Positions 7,863 through 15,462 are shown, numbered from the stretch's first letter. The stretch is 38,664 bases of DNA from Alistipes sp. UBA940 (GCA_002293425.1 DBDE01000037.1:84873-123536); one strand, 5' to 3'. Notes: generated by a model from the sequence alone, not told the origin. Numbers and translations: made by a program.

Positions 7863-8515
7863 AATTTGTCCCCATAAGCCAGGTCTCCCGCATCGCCCAG
7901 GCCCGGCACAATGTACGATTTCACGGTCAGCTCCTCGTCCACCGCCCCGCACCAAATCGTCACCTCGTCGTCCGGCAGGTGCTCCTTGACATACGAAACC
8001 CCCTCGTCCGAAGCTATTATCGAGCAAATATGGGTGTGCGCGGGCGTGCCACCTTTCTCCAGCAACGCCTTGTACGTCAGCACGGTGGACGTTCCCGTCG
8101 CCAACATCGGGTCGACCAGAATCAGGGTTTTCCCTTCCAGATCGCCGCACGAAATATACTCCACCTTCACCTTGAATGTCCCGTCCTTGCTGTACTTTCT
8201 GTACGCCGACACGAACGCTCCCTCGGCCATATCGAAGACGTTCATAAAGCCCTGGTGATAGGGTATGCCGGCGCGCAGAATGGTGGCCACGACGATCCGG
8301 TCGGTCGGCAGCATCATTTCGGCCTCGCCCAGCGGCGTTTCGACAACCATCGGCTCATAGTTCAGGGTTTTCGAAACCTCATAGGCCATCGTTCCGCCCG
8401 CTCGTTCCAGGTTTCTACGAAACCGCATGCTGTCGCCCTGCACCTCGACATTGCGTAGCTCGGAGATAAATCGGTTCAGAACAGTCGGCTGTTCATTAAG
8501 AATAAAAACATTCAT
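7859..8515 (-). CDS. upp: Uracil phosphoribosyltransferase
   Basis: 218 aa. It converts uracil and PRPP to UMP. The PRPP-binding loop is ILVDPMLATGTSTVLTYKA (about residues 130-148). The uracil-recognition C-terminus is YIVPGLGDAGDLAYG, a diagnostic UPRT motif. The N-terminus NVFILNEQPTVLNRFISELR fits Bacteroidales homologues. It is the first gene of the upp-deoC-cls operon. The only upstream sequence before hflX is a large palindrome (8530-8656), and I see no clear TAnnTTTG box. It may therefore be transcribed through from hflX or controlled by that structure. Confidence 0.93.
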   Translation of the reverse strand: MNVFILNEQPTVLNRFISELRNVEVQGDSMRFRRNLERAGGTMAYEVSKTLNYEPMVVETPLGEAEMMLPTDRIVVATILRAGIPYHQGFMNVFDMAEGAFVSAYRKYSKDGTFKVKVEYISCGDLEGKTLILVDPMLATGTSTVLTYKALLEKGGTPAHTHICSIIASDEGVSYVKEHLPDDEVTIWCGAVDEELTVKSYIVPGLGDAGDLAYGDKL

Positions 8516-8529
8516 AATTACTTAATTTT

Positions 8530-8656
8530 TTGATTTCGTCAAAATGGAGCAGATTTTGCGCCGACCGAAATTCCGTCGGACGCGGATAGTACATAACGTA
8601 CAGCCGCGGTCGCGGAATGAGGAGGTGTGAAATATGCTCCATTTTCACGAAATCAA
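8530..8656. repeat. 127-nt nested palindromic element between hflX and upp
   Basis: The outer arms, 8530-8551 and 8635-8656, pair at 21 of 22 positions; the one mismatch is C-C at 8540/8646. Inside lie at least two further stems: CCGAC/GTCGG near 8561-8579, flanked by GCG/CGC, and CGCGG/CCGCG enclosing GTAC/GTAC (about 8581-8608). The overall shape is a multi-branched, cruciform-like structure filling nearly the whole 137-nt gap. The right arm supplies the TGA stop of hflX. No U-tract follows on either strand, so it is not a simple terminator. It could be a MITE-like repeat or an RNA element; I cannot tell from one copy. Confidence 0.7.
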
Positions 8657-9810
8657 TACAAAAAGTTATTAAACGGATACCGCCCCTCGTGTATCTCCCG
8701 CACCATCGAATAGAGCCGGTCCCTCAGCTCGCCCACACCCTGTCGCTTCATAGCCGAAATAAATATCGACGGAACCCCCGACCACATATTGCGAATATAC
8801 TCCAACGACCTGTGCTCCGGCAAAAACGGCCCCAGATCGTCCTCCCCTTTCGGCGTGTAACTAAACGCGTCCACCTTGTTGAAAACCATAAACACCGGCT
8901 TCTCCCCCGCCCCGATCTCCGCCAACGTGCGCTTCACAACCTCTATCTGGTCCTCGAACCCGGGATGCGACACATCCACCACGTGTAGCAACAAATCTGC
9001 CTCGCGCACCTCGTCCAGCGTCGACTTGAAACTCTCCACCAACTGCGTCGGCAATTTGCGAATGAACCCCACGGTGTCGGAGAGCAGGAAGGGCAAATTC
9101 TCCAGCACGACCTTTCGCACGGTGGTGTCCAGCGTTGCAAAAAGTTTATCCTCGGCAAACACTTCGCTCTTCGAAAGCAGGTTCATCAGCGTGCTCTTCC
9201 CCACGTTGGTGTACCCCACCAGAGCCACCCTCACCAGCTGGCCCCGATTGCTCCTTTGCGTGGCCATCTGCCGGTCTATCTTTTTCAGCTCCTCTTTGAG
9301 CAGCGTTATTCTGCTTCTCACGACCCGCCGGTCGGTTTCGATCTCCCTTTCGCCTGCTCCGCCTCGGGTGCCCGTACCTCCGCGTTGCCTTTCGAGGTGG
9401 GTCCACATTCCGGTCAACCGCGGCAACATATATTCATACTGCGCCAGTTGTACCTGCGTTTTGGCGTATGCCGTTTGGGCGCGCGACATAAATATGTCGA
9501 GTATGAGCCGCGTTCTGTCGAGCACTTTGCACGGCAATATTTTCTCCACGTTGCGGGTTTGCGAGGGCGACAGTTCGTCGTCGAAGATCACCACATCCAC
9601 TTCGCCCGCTCTGCAATAGTCAGCTATCTCTTCCAGCTTTCCGGGCCCCATATATATGCGTGAGTTGGGCGTGGAGAGTCGTTGTGTGAACCTTTTGACG
9701 GCTTCGATTCCCGCCGTGTGAGCCAAAAACGCAAGCTCGTCGAGATATTCACGAGCCTGCGTTTCCGTCTGCCTATCGGTTATTACAGCCGCTAAAACAG
9801 CCTTTTCCAT
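8653..9810 (-). CDS. hflX: GTPase HflX, ribosome-associated
   Basis: 385 aa. HflX splits stalled or heat-damaged 70S ribosomes using GTP. The N-terminal HflX domain includes YMGPGKLEEIADYCR and IFDDELSPSQTRNVEK. A glycine-rich linker (GGTGTRGGAGEREIETDRR) and a coiled-coil segment follow. The G domain shows G1 VGYTNVGKSTLMNLLSK, G3 DTVGFIRKLPTQLVESF and G4 FNKVD. It lacks the longest C-terminal extension seen in some homologues, ending at RYPFNNFLY. The start at 9810 is 3 nt after the tonB stop, so the two are co-transcribed. The stop codon lies in the right arm of the downstream palindrome. Confidence 0.93.
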   Translation of the reverse strand: MEKAVLAAVITDRQTETQAREYLDELAFLAHTAGIEAVKRFTQRLSTPNSRIYMGPGKLEEIADYCRAGEVDVVIFDDELSPSQTRNVEKILPCKVLDRTRLILDIFMSRAQTAYAKTQVQLAQYEYMLPRLTGMWTHLERQRGGTGTRGGAGEREIETDRRVVRSRITLLKEELKKIDRQMATQRSNRGQLVRVALVGYTNVGKSTLMNLLSKSEVFAEDKLFATLDTTVRKVVLENLPFLLSDTVGFIRKLPTQLVESFKSTLDEVREADLLLHVVDVSHPGFEDQIEVVKRTLAEIGAGEKPVFMVFNKVDAFSYTPKGEDDLGPFLPEHRSLEYIRNMWSGVPSIFISAMKRQGVGELRDRLYSMVREIHEGRYPFNNFLY

Positions 9811-9813
9811 AGA

Positions 9814-10488
9814 CTAATTGCGAAGCACAAAGTCCACCGGCAGGATGTAGAACACCCTCGCCGCGCGACCGTTGTGGCGACCCGGGGTCCATTTGGGCGA
9901 GGTTTTCAACACCCTCACTGCCTCCTGTTCCAACGATTTGTCGGGCGAGGCGAGCACTTCGATGTTGCTCAGACTGCCGTCCCTTTCGATGACAAATTTG
10001 ATCGTCACTTTGCCTTGAATATTGTTTTCCACCGCCATTCGCGGATAGACTATCTGGCCGTGCACCCAGTCGCGGAATTTCATAATGTCGCCACCCTGAA
10101 ACTGCGGCATCTCTTCCACGTTCATAAGGGGCATGTCGTCCACGACTTCCTCCACGACCGTTGGAGGTTCGACGGTAATATCTTCGCTGAAGTCGCTGAA
10201 GTCTATGGTGCTGTCGATCACTGTGTCGTCTGTCACCACTTCGAGAAAGTCGGAGATGACCTGGTTTTGTTGCGGTTTGATTTCGGGCGGCCTTTCGGGT
10301 TGCTCGGTGTTGATCACCACTTCCTGTTCCACCACTGCCGTTACATCGGTCATAGCGGCCACTTTCTTTTCCCGCTGGCTCCACGAGAACGCGCCCACCA
10401 CGACCAGCAAAGCTATTAACAGCCCGATCTCAATAAACAACACCCTGCGACTCTGAAGATCGGCTCTCGGTGTCTTTTTAGCTTCCAT
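9814..10488 (-). CDS. tonB: TonB family energy transducer
   Basis: 224 aa. TonB couples the inner-membrane proton motive force to outer-membrane receptors. One N-terminal signal anchor (about residues 17-36, FIEIGLLIALLVVVGAFSW) is followed by an acidic, Pro/Val-rich periplasmic spacer (IKPQQNQ, EPPTVVEEVVDD) and a C-terminal TonB domain. The domain contains GKVTIKFVIERDGSLSNIEV and PKWTPGRHNGRAARVFYILP, typical of Bacteroidota. ATG 10488 (MEAKK) is preferred; the in-frame extension to 10560 would cross the promoter box. No ExbB/ExbD partner is in the window. Confidence 0.9.
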   Translation of the reverse strand: MEAKKTPRADLQSRRVLFIEIGLLIALLVVVGAFSWSQREKKVAAMTDVTAVVEQEVVINTEQPERPPEIKPQQNQVISDFLEVVTDDTVIDSTIDFSDFSEDITVEPPTVVEEVVDDMPLMNVEEMPQFQGGDIMKFRDWVHGQIVYPRMAVENNIQGKVTIKFVIERDGSLSNIEVLASPDKSLEQEAVRVLKTSPKWTPGRHNGRAARVFYILPVDFVLRN

Positions 10489-10527
10489 AACTTGGGTTTT
10501 ATAAGTTTTTTGATTAGTTCTTAATTG

Positions 10528-10535
10528 CAAAGGTA
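10528..10535 (-). promoter_or_regulatory. -7 box (TACCTTTG) for tonB-hflX
   Basis: A perfect TAnnTTTG on the minus strand, 39 nt before the tonB ATG at 10488. It leaves a normal-length leader, unlike the leaderless genes in the window. Confidence 0.65.
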
Positions 10536-10563
10536 GCGATTTTTTATTATTTTCGCACACTCG

Positions 10564-11613
10564 ATGGAAAATTTATTCGGCAAAACTTTGGACGAGCTCA
10601 CCCTCGTCGCGTCGGAGGCGGGCTTGCCCCGTTTCGTGGGGCGACAGATGGCCGATTGGCTCTATCGGAAGGGGGTCAACGATGTCAGTGAGATGACCAA
10701 TATCTCTGCCGCGGGACGCAGTGCTTTGGCGGAACGCTACTCTGTCGGCCGCAGTGCACCGATTCACCAGCGCGTCTCAGCCGACGGAACCGTGAAATAC
10801 CTGTTTAACCCCTCTGTCGAGGCGGTTTATATTCCTGACGCCGACCGAGGCACATTGTGTTTGTCGTCCCAGTCGGGTTGCCGAATGGGGTGCGCGTTTT
10901 GCGCCACGGGACGGATGGGGCTTTTTGTGAATTTGTCGGCGGGCGAAATTCTCAACCAGTTCGCTTCTCTGCCCGAGTTCGAGAGCCTCACCAACATCGT
11001 TTATATGGGTATGGGCGAGCCGTTGGACAATCTGGACGAGGTGTTGCGCTCGCTCGAGATCCTCACTGCGCCTTGGGGTTATGGCTGGAGTCCGACCCGC
11101 ATCACGGTCTCGACGGCGGGTGTTGTGCCCGCTTTGGAGCGGTTTTTGGCAGGGTCGCGCGTCCATTTGGCGGTCAGTCTCCACAATCCTTTTCCGGCCG
11201 AGCGGGCCGAGATTATGCCGATAGAGCGGGCTTATCCCATCGAAAAAATCGTGGAGATGATTCGTCGCCACGACTTTTCACACCAGCGTCGGGTGAGCTT
11301 CGAGTACATTGTGCTTTCGGGGCTGAACGACTCGCCGCGCCATGTCGCGGGGCTGGCCAGATTGCTGAATGGTTTGAGTTGTCGCATCAATTTGATACGT
11401 TTTCATCGCATTCCAGGCTCACCGTTTTTCAGTCCGCCGCTGGCCGAGGTCGAGCGGTTTCGCGACGCGCTGGTCCGGAAAGGTTTGCGCACGACCATTC
11501 GCGCTTCCCGCGGCGAGGACATCGAAGCCGCCTGCGGACTTTTGAGTGGAGAGTTGAGAATTGACTCCGCAGGAGTCGTCAGCCCGTCGCCGCCCCCAGC
11601 GGCGGCGGGCTGA
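10564..11613 (+). CDS. rlmN: Dual-specificity 23S rRNA/tRNA m2A methyltransferase RlmN; C-terminus replaced by a repeat
   Basis: 349 aa. This radical SAM enzyme methylates A2503 of 23S rRNA and A37 of some tRNAs. The [4Fe-4S]/SAM motif is CRMGCAFC within GCRMGCAFCATGRMG. YMGMGEPLDN and the second catalytic Cys in EDIEAACGLLSG are present. The N-terminal helical domain (VGRQMADWLYRKGV) is typical. Residues 334-349 (DSAGVVSPSPPPAAAG) and the TGA are encoded by a palindromic element (copy F), which has replaced or extended the native tail after the catalytic core. A near-consensus -7 box TATTTTCG at 10548-10555 lies 8 nt before the ATG. Confidence 0.93.
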   Translation: MENLFGKTLDELTLVASEAGLPRFVGRQMADWLYRKGVNDVSEMTNISAAGRSALAERYSVGRSAPIHQRVSADGTVKYLFNPSVEAVYIPDADRGTLCLSSQSGCRMGCAFCATGRMGLFVNLSAGEILNQFASLPEFESLTNIVYMGMGEPLDNLDEVLRSLEILTAPWGYGWSPTRITVSTAGVVPALERFLAGSRVHLAVSLHNPFPAERAEIMPIERAYPIEKIVEMIRRHDFSHQRRVSFEYIVLSGLNDSPRHVAGLARLLNGLSCRINLIRFHRIPGSPFFSPPLAEVERFRDALVRKGLRTTIRASRGEDIEAACGLLSGELRIDSAGVVSPSPPPAAAG

Positions 11614-11648
11614 AATCAGCCCTTGCTCGGCGACGAGCTTACCGCGTA
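11563..11648. repeat. Palindromic element, type II, copy F, at the 3' end of rlmN
   Basis: 86 nt. Plus strand: small hairpin GACTCC-GCA-GGAGTC (11563-11577), GTC, then a large hairpin from AGCCCG to CGGGCT (11581-11611, one mismatch), then GAAATCAGCCC and a conserved tail ending CCGCGTA (11648). Most of the tail is identical to the reverse complement of copy G. The last CCCs allow an alternative hairpin, GGGCTGA/TCAGCCC. It supplies the last 16 codons and the stop of rlmN. Its far end lies 1 nt from the stop codon of the convergent gene ending at 11650. Confidence 0.85.
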
Positions 11649-11649
11649 A

Positions 11650-11916
11650 TCATTGTCTTCTCATTTTCCGCAACGCGCACATCACTCCCTTGACGGTGGC
11701 GATTCCGTTCATTGCTCCGCCGGCCAGCCGGTCCACAACTCCGCCAGAAGGCATAATCAGCGAGACGAGGTTGTCCAGCGAGAATATCGAGTCGGCACTC
11801 TCGGCCAGCCGCTTTTCGGCGTACCAGGTGCGCATTTCCACTTCGGCCATTGCTTCGCGCAACTCCCTGCGCGAGCCTATGTCGCCCAACATTTTTACCC
11901 TAATCCTGCGTGCCAT
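11650..11916 (-). CDS. Small hypothetical protein downstream of holin-like/YtxH pair
   Basis: 88 aa. Starts MARRIRVKMLGDIGSRRELR, is basic at the N-terminus, then has an amphipathic region (AMAEVEMRTWYAEKRLAESA) and a possibly membrane-associated segment near SLIMPSGGVVDRLAGGAMNG. I do not recognise a named domain. ATG 11916 overlaps the upstream membrane gene by 17 bp and is preferred to the longer frame from 11994, which is antisense-free but has no plausible signal. It is the third gene of a YtxH, holin-like, small-protein trio common in Bacteroidales and thought to be envelope-stress related; that role is an inference. Confidence 0.65.
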   Translation of the reverse strand: MARRIRVKMLGDIGSRRELREAMAEVEMRTWYAEKRLAESADSIFSLDNLVSLIMPSGGVVDRLAGGAMNGIATVKGVMCALRKMRRQ

Positions 11917-12268
11917 AGTACTCGTCGTTAGAGGTGAACAACATATCGGCAAAGTGGCGCACCAGCGGGCCCGCCGCCACGGCTCGGGCGACAAAGTAGA
12001 GTATCACGCCCAACACCAGGAAACCTCCGCCCGCGACCAGGAACCCCAGCCACGGATTGCCCAGCCTTTGACCTATCCACAACGCCAGGGCGACCATCAT
12101 AAACACCAGTGCTATGGCCACAAAGAGCAGGCACACCACCCACCCGATGGCTTTGCTGATGCTGTCGGAGAGTTTGTCGACCGCCCGCAGTCTCATTCCC
12201 GCCCACCTGAGGCGCAGATAGTCGACGGTATCTTCTCTCAGACCGCTTAGTTGGTCTAATGCTTTCAT
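11900..12268 (-). CDS. Phage-holin-family-like two-TM membrane protein
   Basis: 122 aa. After an amphipathic N-terminal helix (MKALDQLSGLREDTVDYLRL) come two strong membrane helices: about residues 42-65 (AIGWVVCLLFVAIALVFMMVA) and 72-97 (NPWLGFLVAGGGFLVLGVIL). The C-terminal tail is polar. The layout matches the chromosomal phage holin family/Holin-X superfamily. These proteins are usually encoded beside YtxH, as here, and are probably not lytic. The start overlaps the YtxH stop by 4 bp. Confidence 0.75.
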   Translation of the reverse strand: MKALDQLSGLREDTVDYLRLRWAGMRLRAVDKLSDSISKAIGWVVCLLFVAIALVFMMVALALWIGQRLGNPWLGFLVAGGGFLVLGVILYFVARAVAAGPLVRHFADMLFTSNDEYYGTQD

Positions 12269-12588
12269 TTTGCGGTTGCTTTTTTGATCGTTTTTTTGGC
12301 TGCTGCGATTTCGGAGCTGGCGCAGTCTTTGGCTTCGGCTACCAGGTCTTCGATTTCGTTTACGGCTTGTCGGGCTCGACGTTTGTATTGGTCGATTTTG
12401 TCTTCCACCATCTCTTTGGCGTCGGCCGCGCGTGCTTTGAGCATATCCACTTCGTCGTCCACATAGTCGCGGATCATTTCGCGGGTTTCTGCGCCCGAAC
12501 GCGGGGCGAACAACAGGGCCACGACTCCTCCGATGGCGGCACCGCAGATGAATGCACCGAATGCCGCCCCGTGATTACTTCTTCTCAT
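12265..12588 (-). CDS. YtxH domain-containing protein
   Basis: 107 aa. The N-terminus AAFGAFICGAAIGGVVALLFAPRSGAETRE is the classic YtxH (glycine-rich membrane segment ending in APRSG). A long charged coiled coil follows (about residues 35-107), rich in Lys, Asp and Glu. Such proteins are small membrane-anchored stress proteins of unknown biochemical role. It leads the three-gene minus-strand unit and is divergent to the SLOG gene at 12652. No clean TAnnTTTG box was found upstream. Confidence 0.85.
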   Translation of the reverse strand: MRRSNHGAAFGAFICGAAIGGVVALLFAPRSGAETREMIRDYVDDEVDMLKARAADAKEMVEDKIDQYKRRARQAVNEIEDLVAEAKDCASSEIAAAKKTIKKATAK

Positions 12589-12617
12589 AGTTGTTTGATT
12601 TTTTAAGAGTTAAACAC

Positions 12618-12625
12618 TAATTTTG
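12618..12625 (+). promoter_or_regulatory. -7 box (TAATTTTG) for the DUF1273 gene
   Basis: Perfect TAnnTTTG, 26 nt before the proposed GTG start at 12652, in the 63-bp divergent gap. Confidence 0.5.
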
Positions 12626-12651
12626 CCAGTGTAAATTTACTAACAATTTCT

Positions 12652-13161
12652 GTGCCTAACAACAATTTCACCCTCTGTTTTTCGGGCCATCGGTCGTTTT
12701 CCGACGACGGGTCGGATGCGCTTGCGGCGGCTGTCGTGCAGGCTTATGCCGACGGTTATCGGGTGTTTGTTTCGGGAATGGCGGCCGGGTTCGACCTTGC
12801 GGCGGCGGAGGCTGTGTTGCGGTTGCGGGGCTCTTGCGAGGGTGTGCAGTTGGTTTGTGCGGTGCCGTTTGCGGGGCAGGCGCGCGATTTTTCGCCCGCC
12901 GATCGGCGTCGTTACGACACTGTTTTGGGGTTGGCGGACGAGGTTAGGACGCTTTCGGAGCGGTGGTCGGCGGGGGTTTATTATCGGCGCAACGAGTGGA
13001 TGGTGGAGCGGTCGTCGCGGTTGATTTGTTGGTACGATGCGGCTACGGCGGAGCAATCGTCGGGCACGCGCCATACGGTTCGGACGGCACTTCGCGGCGG
13101 GCTGGCGATCGTCAACCTCTTCCAACCCGCGAACAGCCTTTTCTCAACGATCAATGGTTAG
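12652..13161 (+). CDS. SLOG-family protein (DUF1273/YpsA-like)
   Basis: 169 aa. The N-terminus FTLCFSGHRSFS, followed by YRVFVSGMAAGFDLAAAEAVL and VQLVCAVPFAGQA, is the Rossmann-like SLOG fold of DUF1273/YpsA, thought to bind nucleotide-derived ligands. The later segment VYYRRNEWMVERSSRLICWY is also typical. Function is unknown; Bacillus YpsA is linked to cell division. The start is GTG at 12652, since no ATG lies at the right place and homology begins at the fourth or fifth codon. The C-terminal ten residues (PANSLFSTING) are weakly conserved. Palindromic element G begins 1 nt after its stop. Confidence 0.8.
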   Translation: MPNNNFTLCFSGHRSFSDDGSDALAAAVVQAYADGYRVFVSGMAAGFDLAAAEAVLRLRGSCEGVQLVCAVPFAGQARDFSPADRRRYDTVLGLADEVRTLSERWSAGVYYRRNEWMVERSSRLICWYDAATAEQSSGTRHTVRTALRGGLAIVNLFQPANSLFSTING

Positions 13162-13162
13162 C

Positions 13163-13248
13163 TACGCGGAAAGCACGTCGCCGAGCAAGGGCTGATTTCA
13201 GCCCGCCGCTTGGGGGCGGCGGCGGGCTGACGACTTTCTCCGAAAGTC
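13163..13248. repeat. Palindromic element, type II, copy G, between convergent genes
   Basis: 86 nt, the same length as copy F and its reverse complement in orientation. From 13163: TACGCGG tail, CGTCGCCGAGCAAGGG, GGGCTGA/TCAGCCC hairpin (13189-13204), overlapping the large hairpin AGCCCGCCGC/GCGGCGGGCT (13200-13228), GAC, then the small hairpin GACTTTC-TCC-GAAAGTC (13232-13248). A run of A follows. The small-hairpin arms differ from copy F yet remain fully paired. It fills most of the gap between the SLOG gene and the GH5-MBL gene. The remaining 48 bp (13249-13296) hold nothing I can name. Confidence 0.85.
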
Positions 13249-13296
13249 GAAAAAAATAATGCACTGCGTGCCTTGATTGTTATCCTCAACTCTCAA

Positions 13297-14961
13297 CTAT
13301 TCCAGCGGCCTCACGCGCACTTCGATGCCCGAGCCGCTCAGCAGGTCCTGCAACTTTCCAATATCGGTCCGGTGGTCCGTGCCGCCGAAGTGATAGGGAT
13401 AGAAAATCTTCGGTTCGATGGTTTCTATGGCCGCAACTGCCTGCTCTTCGGTCATCGTGTAAGGCTGATTGACGGGCAAAAAAGCGATGTCCACACCCTT
13501 CAAAGCCGCCATTTCGGGCACGGGTTCGGTGTCGCCCGCAACATAAATCCGAGTGCCGTCGAAAGTGAAAACATACCCGTTGTGCTTGCGCGCCCGCGGA
13601 TGGAAATTGAGCTGAGCGGGCGAAACGTTGTACGCCGGGACAGCCTCGACCGAGAACGTGTTGCGCTGCTCGAACCCGCCCGTTTCGCGTCCCTGCTCGT
13701 CCTTGCCGTCCCAAAACACGGAATCGATCACCGTGATCGATTCGCCCCACTCCAAAACTTCACCCCGACCCAACGTCTCGCGCGCCGTGCCATTGAGGTA
13801 GATGACGGTTTGTGGTTTGGTCAACGCCTCGATGGCCTTCGCATCGAGGTGGTCGCCGTGTTCGTGGGTGACAAAAATGTAATCCGCTTTGGGCAATCGG
13901 CCATAGTCGGCATAGTCGCTCACCGGATCGACATAAAAATATTTACCTCCGAACTCGAACCCGACACTTCCGTGACCAAAAAAGTTGAGCCTCAAACCAT
14001 CTCCTATCTCATCGAACTTTTTCATACTCTGTAATCTGTTTCGTACAAATTTTCCCCACTCTTTCAGGTCTCCGTCCGTCCAGTGGCCCGTTGCCGGAAC
14101 CGCCCCGTCGCGTATCATCGAACAGCTTTCGTCCTTTTCCGACAGGCTCCACGTAACCCAGCTCGTGTCGTGGTCGGCCATCATTTTCTCCCATTTCCCC
14201 CACGACTCATAGTCCAGCGGCCCGTCACCAGTCGCCTCCATCGCCGCACATTCGGATACGAAGACTGGCAGTCCCGACTTAATAGCATCCTCGGTCCTCG
14301 TCCTCAATTCGTCTTTGTGAGTCGCGGCATAAAAATGCATCGTGTACATCAGATTGTCGTACCCCGCTATCGGATCGGCGGCCACCAAATGGATGTCCTG
14401 ACACCAGTGGGGCGACCCGACCAGAATGATATTGTCCGGGTCTGTCTGGCGAATAGCTTCGATGACCCGAACCGAATACTCCTTCACCTGCTCCCACGAA
14501 TCGTTCACCGGCTCGTTGAAAATTTCGTAGATAACGTTGGGTTTGTCGCCCCACCGTGCCGCCACTTTCCGGAAGAACTCCACCGCCGCCTCGGTCTCTA
14601 TCGCGTGGCTGTGCCAATCCACTATCACATAAATGCCCCGTTCGACAGCCCCTTCCACCACCGCTTCGAGGCACTTCCACGACCCCGCCGGATCGGCCAT
14701 ATAACCCTTTTCGCGCGGATGAACCCCGATGGCAGCGCGCACAACATCGGCTCCCCAAACGTCGGCCACTTCGCGAACGGCTTCGGGATTATAGAACCGC
14801 GGCCACGAACTGTGCCACCCCATACTCACCCCGTGAAGCACCACACTCTCGCCCGCAGAATCGACCAACTTGCCTCCCCGCACACTCAACGCAGAGGGCG
14901 AACCGGCATAAACAGCCCCGCAAAAAAACAGGGCAACGAATAACACAAGCAGTTTTTTCAT
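13297..14961 (-). CDS. Secreted GH5 glycoside hydrolase fused to a metallo-beta-lactamase-fold domain
   Basis: 554 aa. A signal peptide (1-19, ending AVYA) directs it to the periplasm or cell surface. Residues 20-310 form a GH5_2-like endoglucanase: VVLHGVSMGW, IYVIVDWHSH, the acid/base E150 in IYEIFNEP, HFYAATHK, the nucleophile E237 in PVFVSECAA, and DLKEWGKFVRNRL at the usual domain end. Residues 313-554 form a complete UlaG-like metallo-beta-lactamase domain: THEHGDHLD (H366, H368, D370, H371), AGDTEPVPEM (D477) and YPYHFGGTDH (H524). No stop or frameshift separates them. An in-frame ATG at 14025 (MKKFDEIG) could start the second domain alone. The gene follows lspA by 2 nt. Confidence 0.88.
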   Translation of the reverse strand: MKKLLVLFVALFFCGAVYAGSPSALSVRGGKLVDSAGESVVLHGVSMGWHSSWPRFYNPEAVREVADVWGADVVRAAIGVHPREKGYMADPAGSWKCLEAVVEGAVERGIYVIVDWHSHAIETEAAVEFFRKVAARWGDKPNVIYEIFNEPVNDSWEQVKEYSVRVIEAIRQTDPDNIILVGSPHWCQDIHLVAADPIAGYDNLMYTMHFYAATHKDELRTRTEDAIKSGLPVFVSECAAMEATGDGPLDYESWGKWEKMMADHDTSWVTWSLSEKDESCSMIRDGAVPATGHWTDGDLKEWGKFVRNRLQSMKKFDEIGDGLRLNFFGHGSVGFEFGGKYFYVDPVSDYADYGRLPKADYIFVTHEHGDHLDAKAIEALTKPQTVIYLNGTARETLGRGEVLEWGESITVIDSVFWDGKDEQGRETGGFEQRNTFSVEAVPAYNVSPAQLNFHPRARKHNGYVFTFDGTRIYVAGDTEPVPEMAALKGVDIAFLPVNQPYTMTEEQAVAAIETIEPKIFYPYHFGGTDHRTDIGKLQDLLSGSGIEVRVRPLE

Positions 14962-14963
14962 CC

Positions 14964-15458
14964 CTATTTGAAGTATTTCCAATGAAACAGTATCAGCCAC
15001 ACAACAGCGACCGAAATATAGCTGTCGGCCACATTGAACACCGGAGGAAAGAACGACAGCGAAAACATATCGACCACCCGACCGTGCAGGAACGGCGCAT
15101 AATCCCAAACTATGCCATAAAAAGCACTGTCGATAATATTCCCCATCGCACCCGCCAGCACCATCGACAACGCAAGCAACACCCCCTTTGGCGCGCCTTT
15201 TTTCCACAAATGGTCGATATAGAACCCGATAGCCGTCACGGCAACGATGCGGAACAGGCTCAGTACCAGCTTGCCGTACTGCCCGCCCAGCTTCATCCCG
15301 AACGCCGCGCCCTCGTTCTCGATAAAATAGATCTGGAACCAGCGGCCCAGCACCGGAATGCTCTCCCCGATGCTCATATTGGTCTTCACCAGAACTTTAA
15401 CCACCTGGTCGACGACCAGCAAACCTATAATAAAAAGGACAAGGTATTTTCGTTTCAT
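14964..15458 (-). CDS. lspA: Lipoprotein signal peptidase (signal peptidase II)
   Basis: 164 aa. It cleaves prolipoprotein signal peptides at the inner membrane. Four membrane helices are expected, starting KYLVLFIIGLLVVDQVVKVL. The conserved N-terminal Asp is in VVDQ, and the FIENEGAAFG motif follows. The catalytic aspartates are in GNIIDSAFYG and FNVADSYISV. ATG 15458 is chosen over an in-frame upstream codon at 15473 because a perfect -7 box ends 4 nt before it, and the longer version would begin inside the promoter. It is the first gene of an lspA-GH5-MBL operon. Confidence 0.93.
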   Translation of the reverse strand: MKRKYLVLFIIGLLVVDQVVKVLVKTNMSIGESIPVLGRWFQIYFIENEGAAFGMKLGGQYGKLVLSLFRIVAVTAIGFYIDHLWKKGAPKGVLLALSMVLAGAMGNIIDSAFYGIVWDYAPFLHGRVVDMFSLSFFPPVFNVADSYISVAVVWLILFHWKYFK

Positions 15459-15462
15459 CTCG

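Noticed and set aside
5730..7877. 715-codon plus-strand open frame over cls and deoC
   Set aside because: It is antisense to two well-conserved enzymes, has no recognisable domain and is rich in Arg/His/Pro, a GC-driven shadow.
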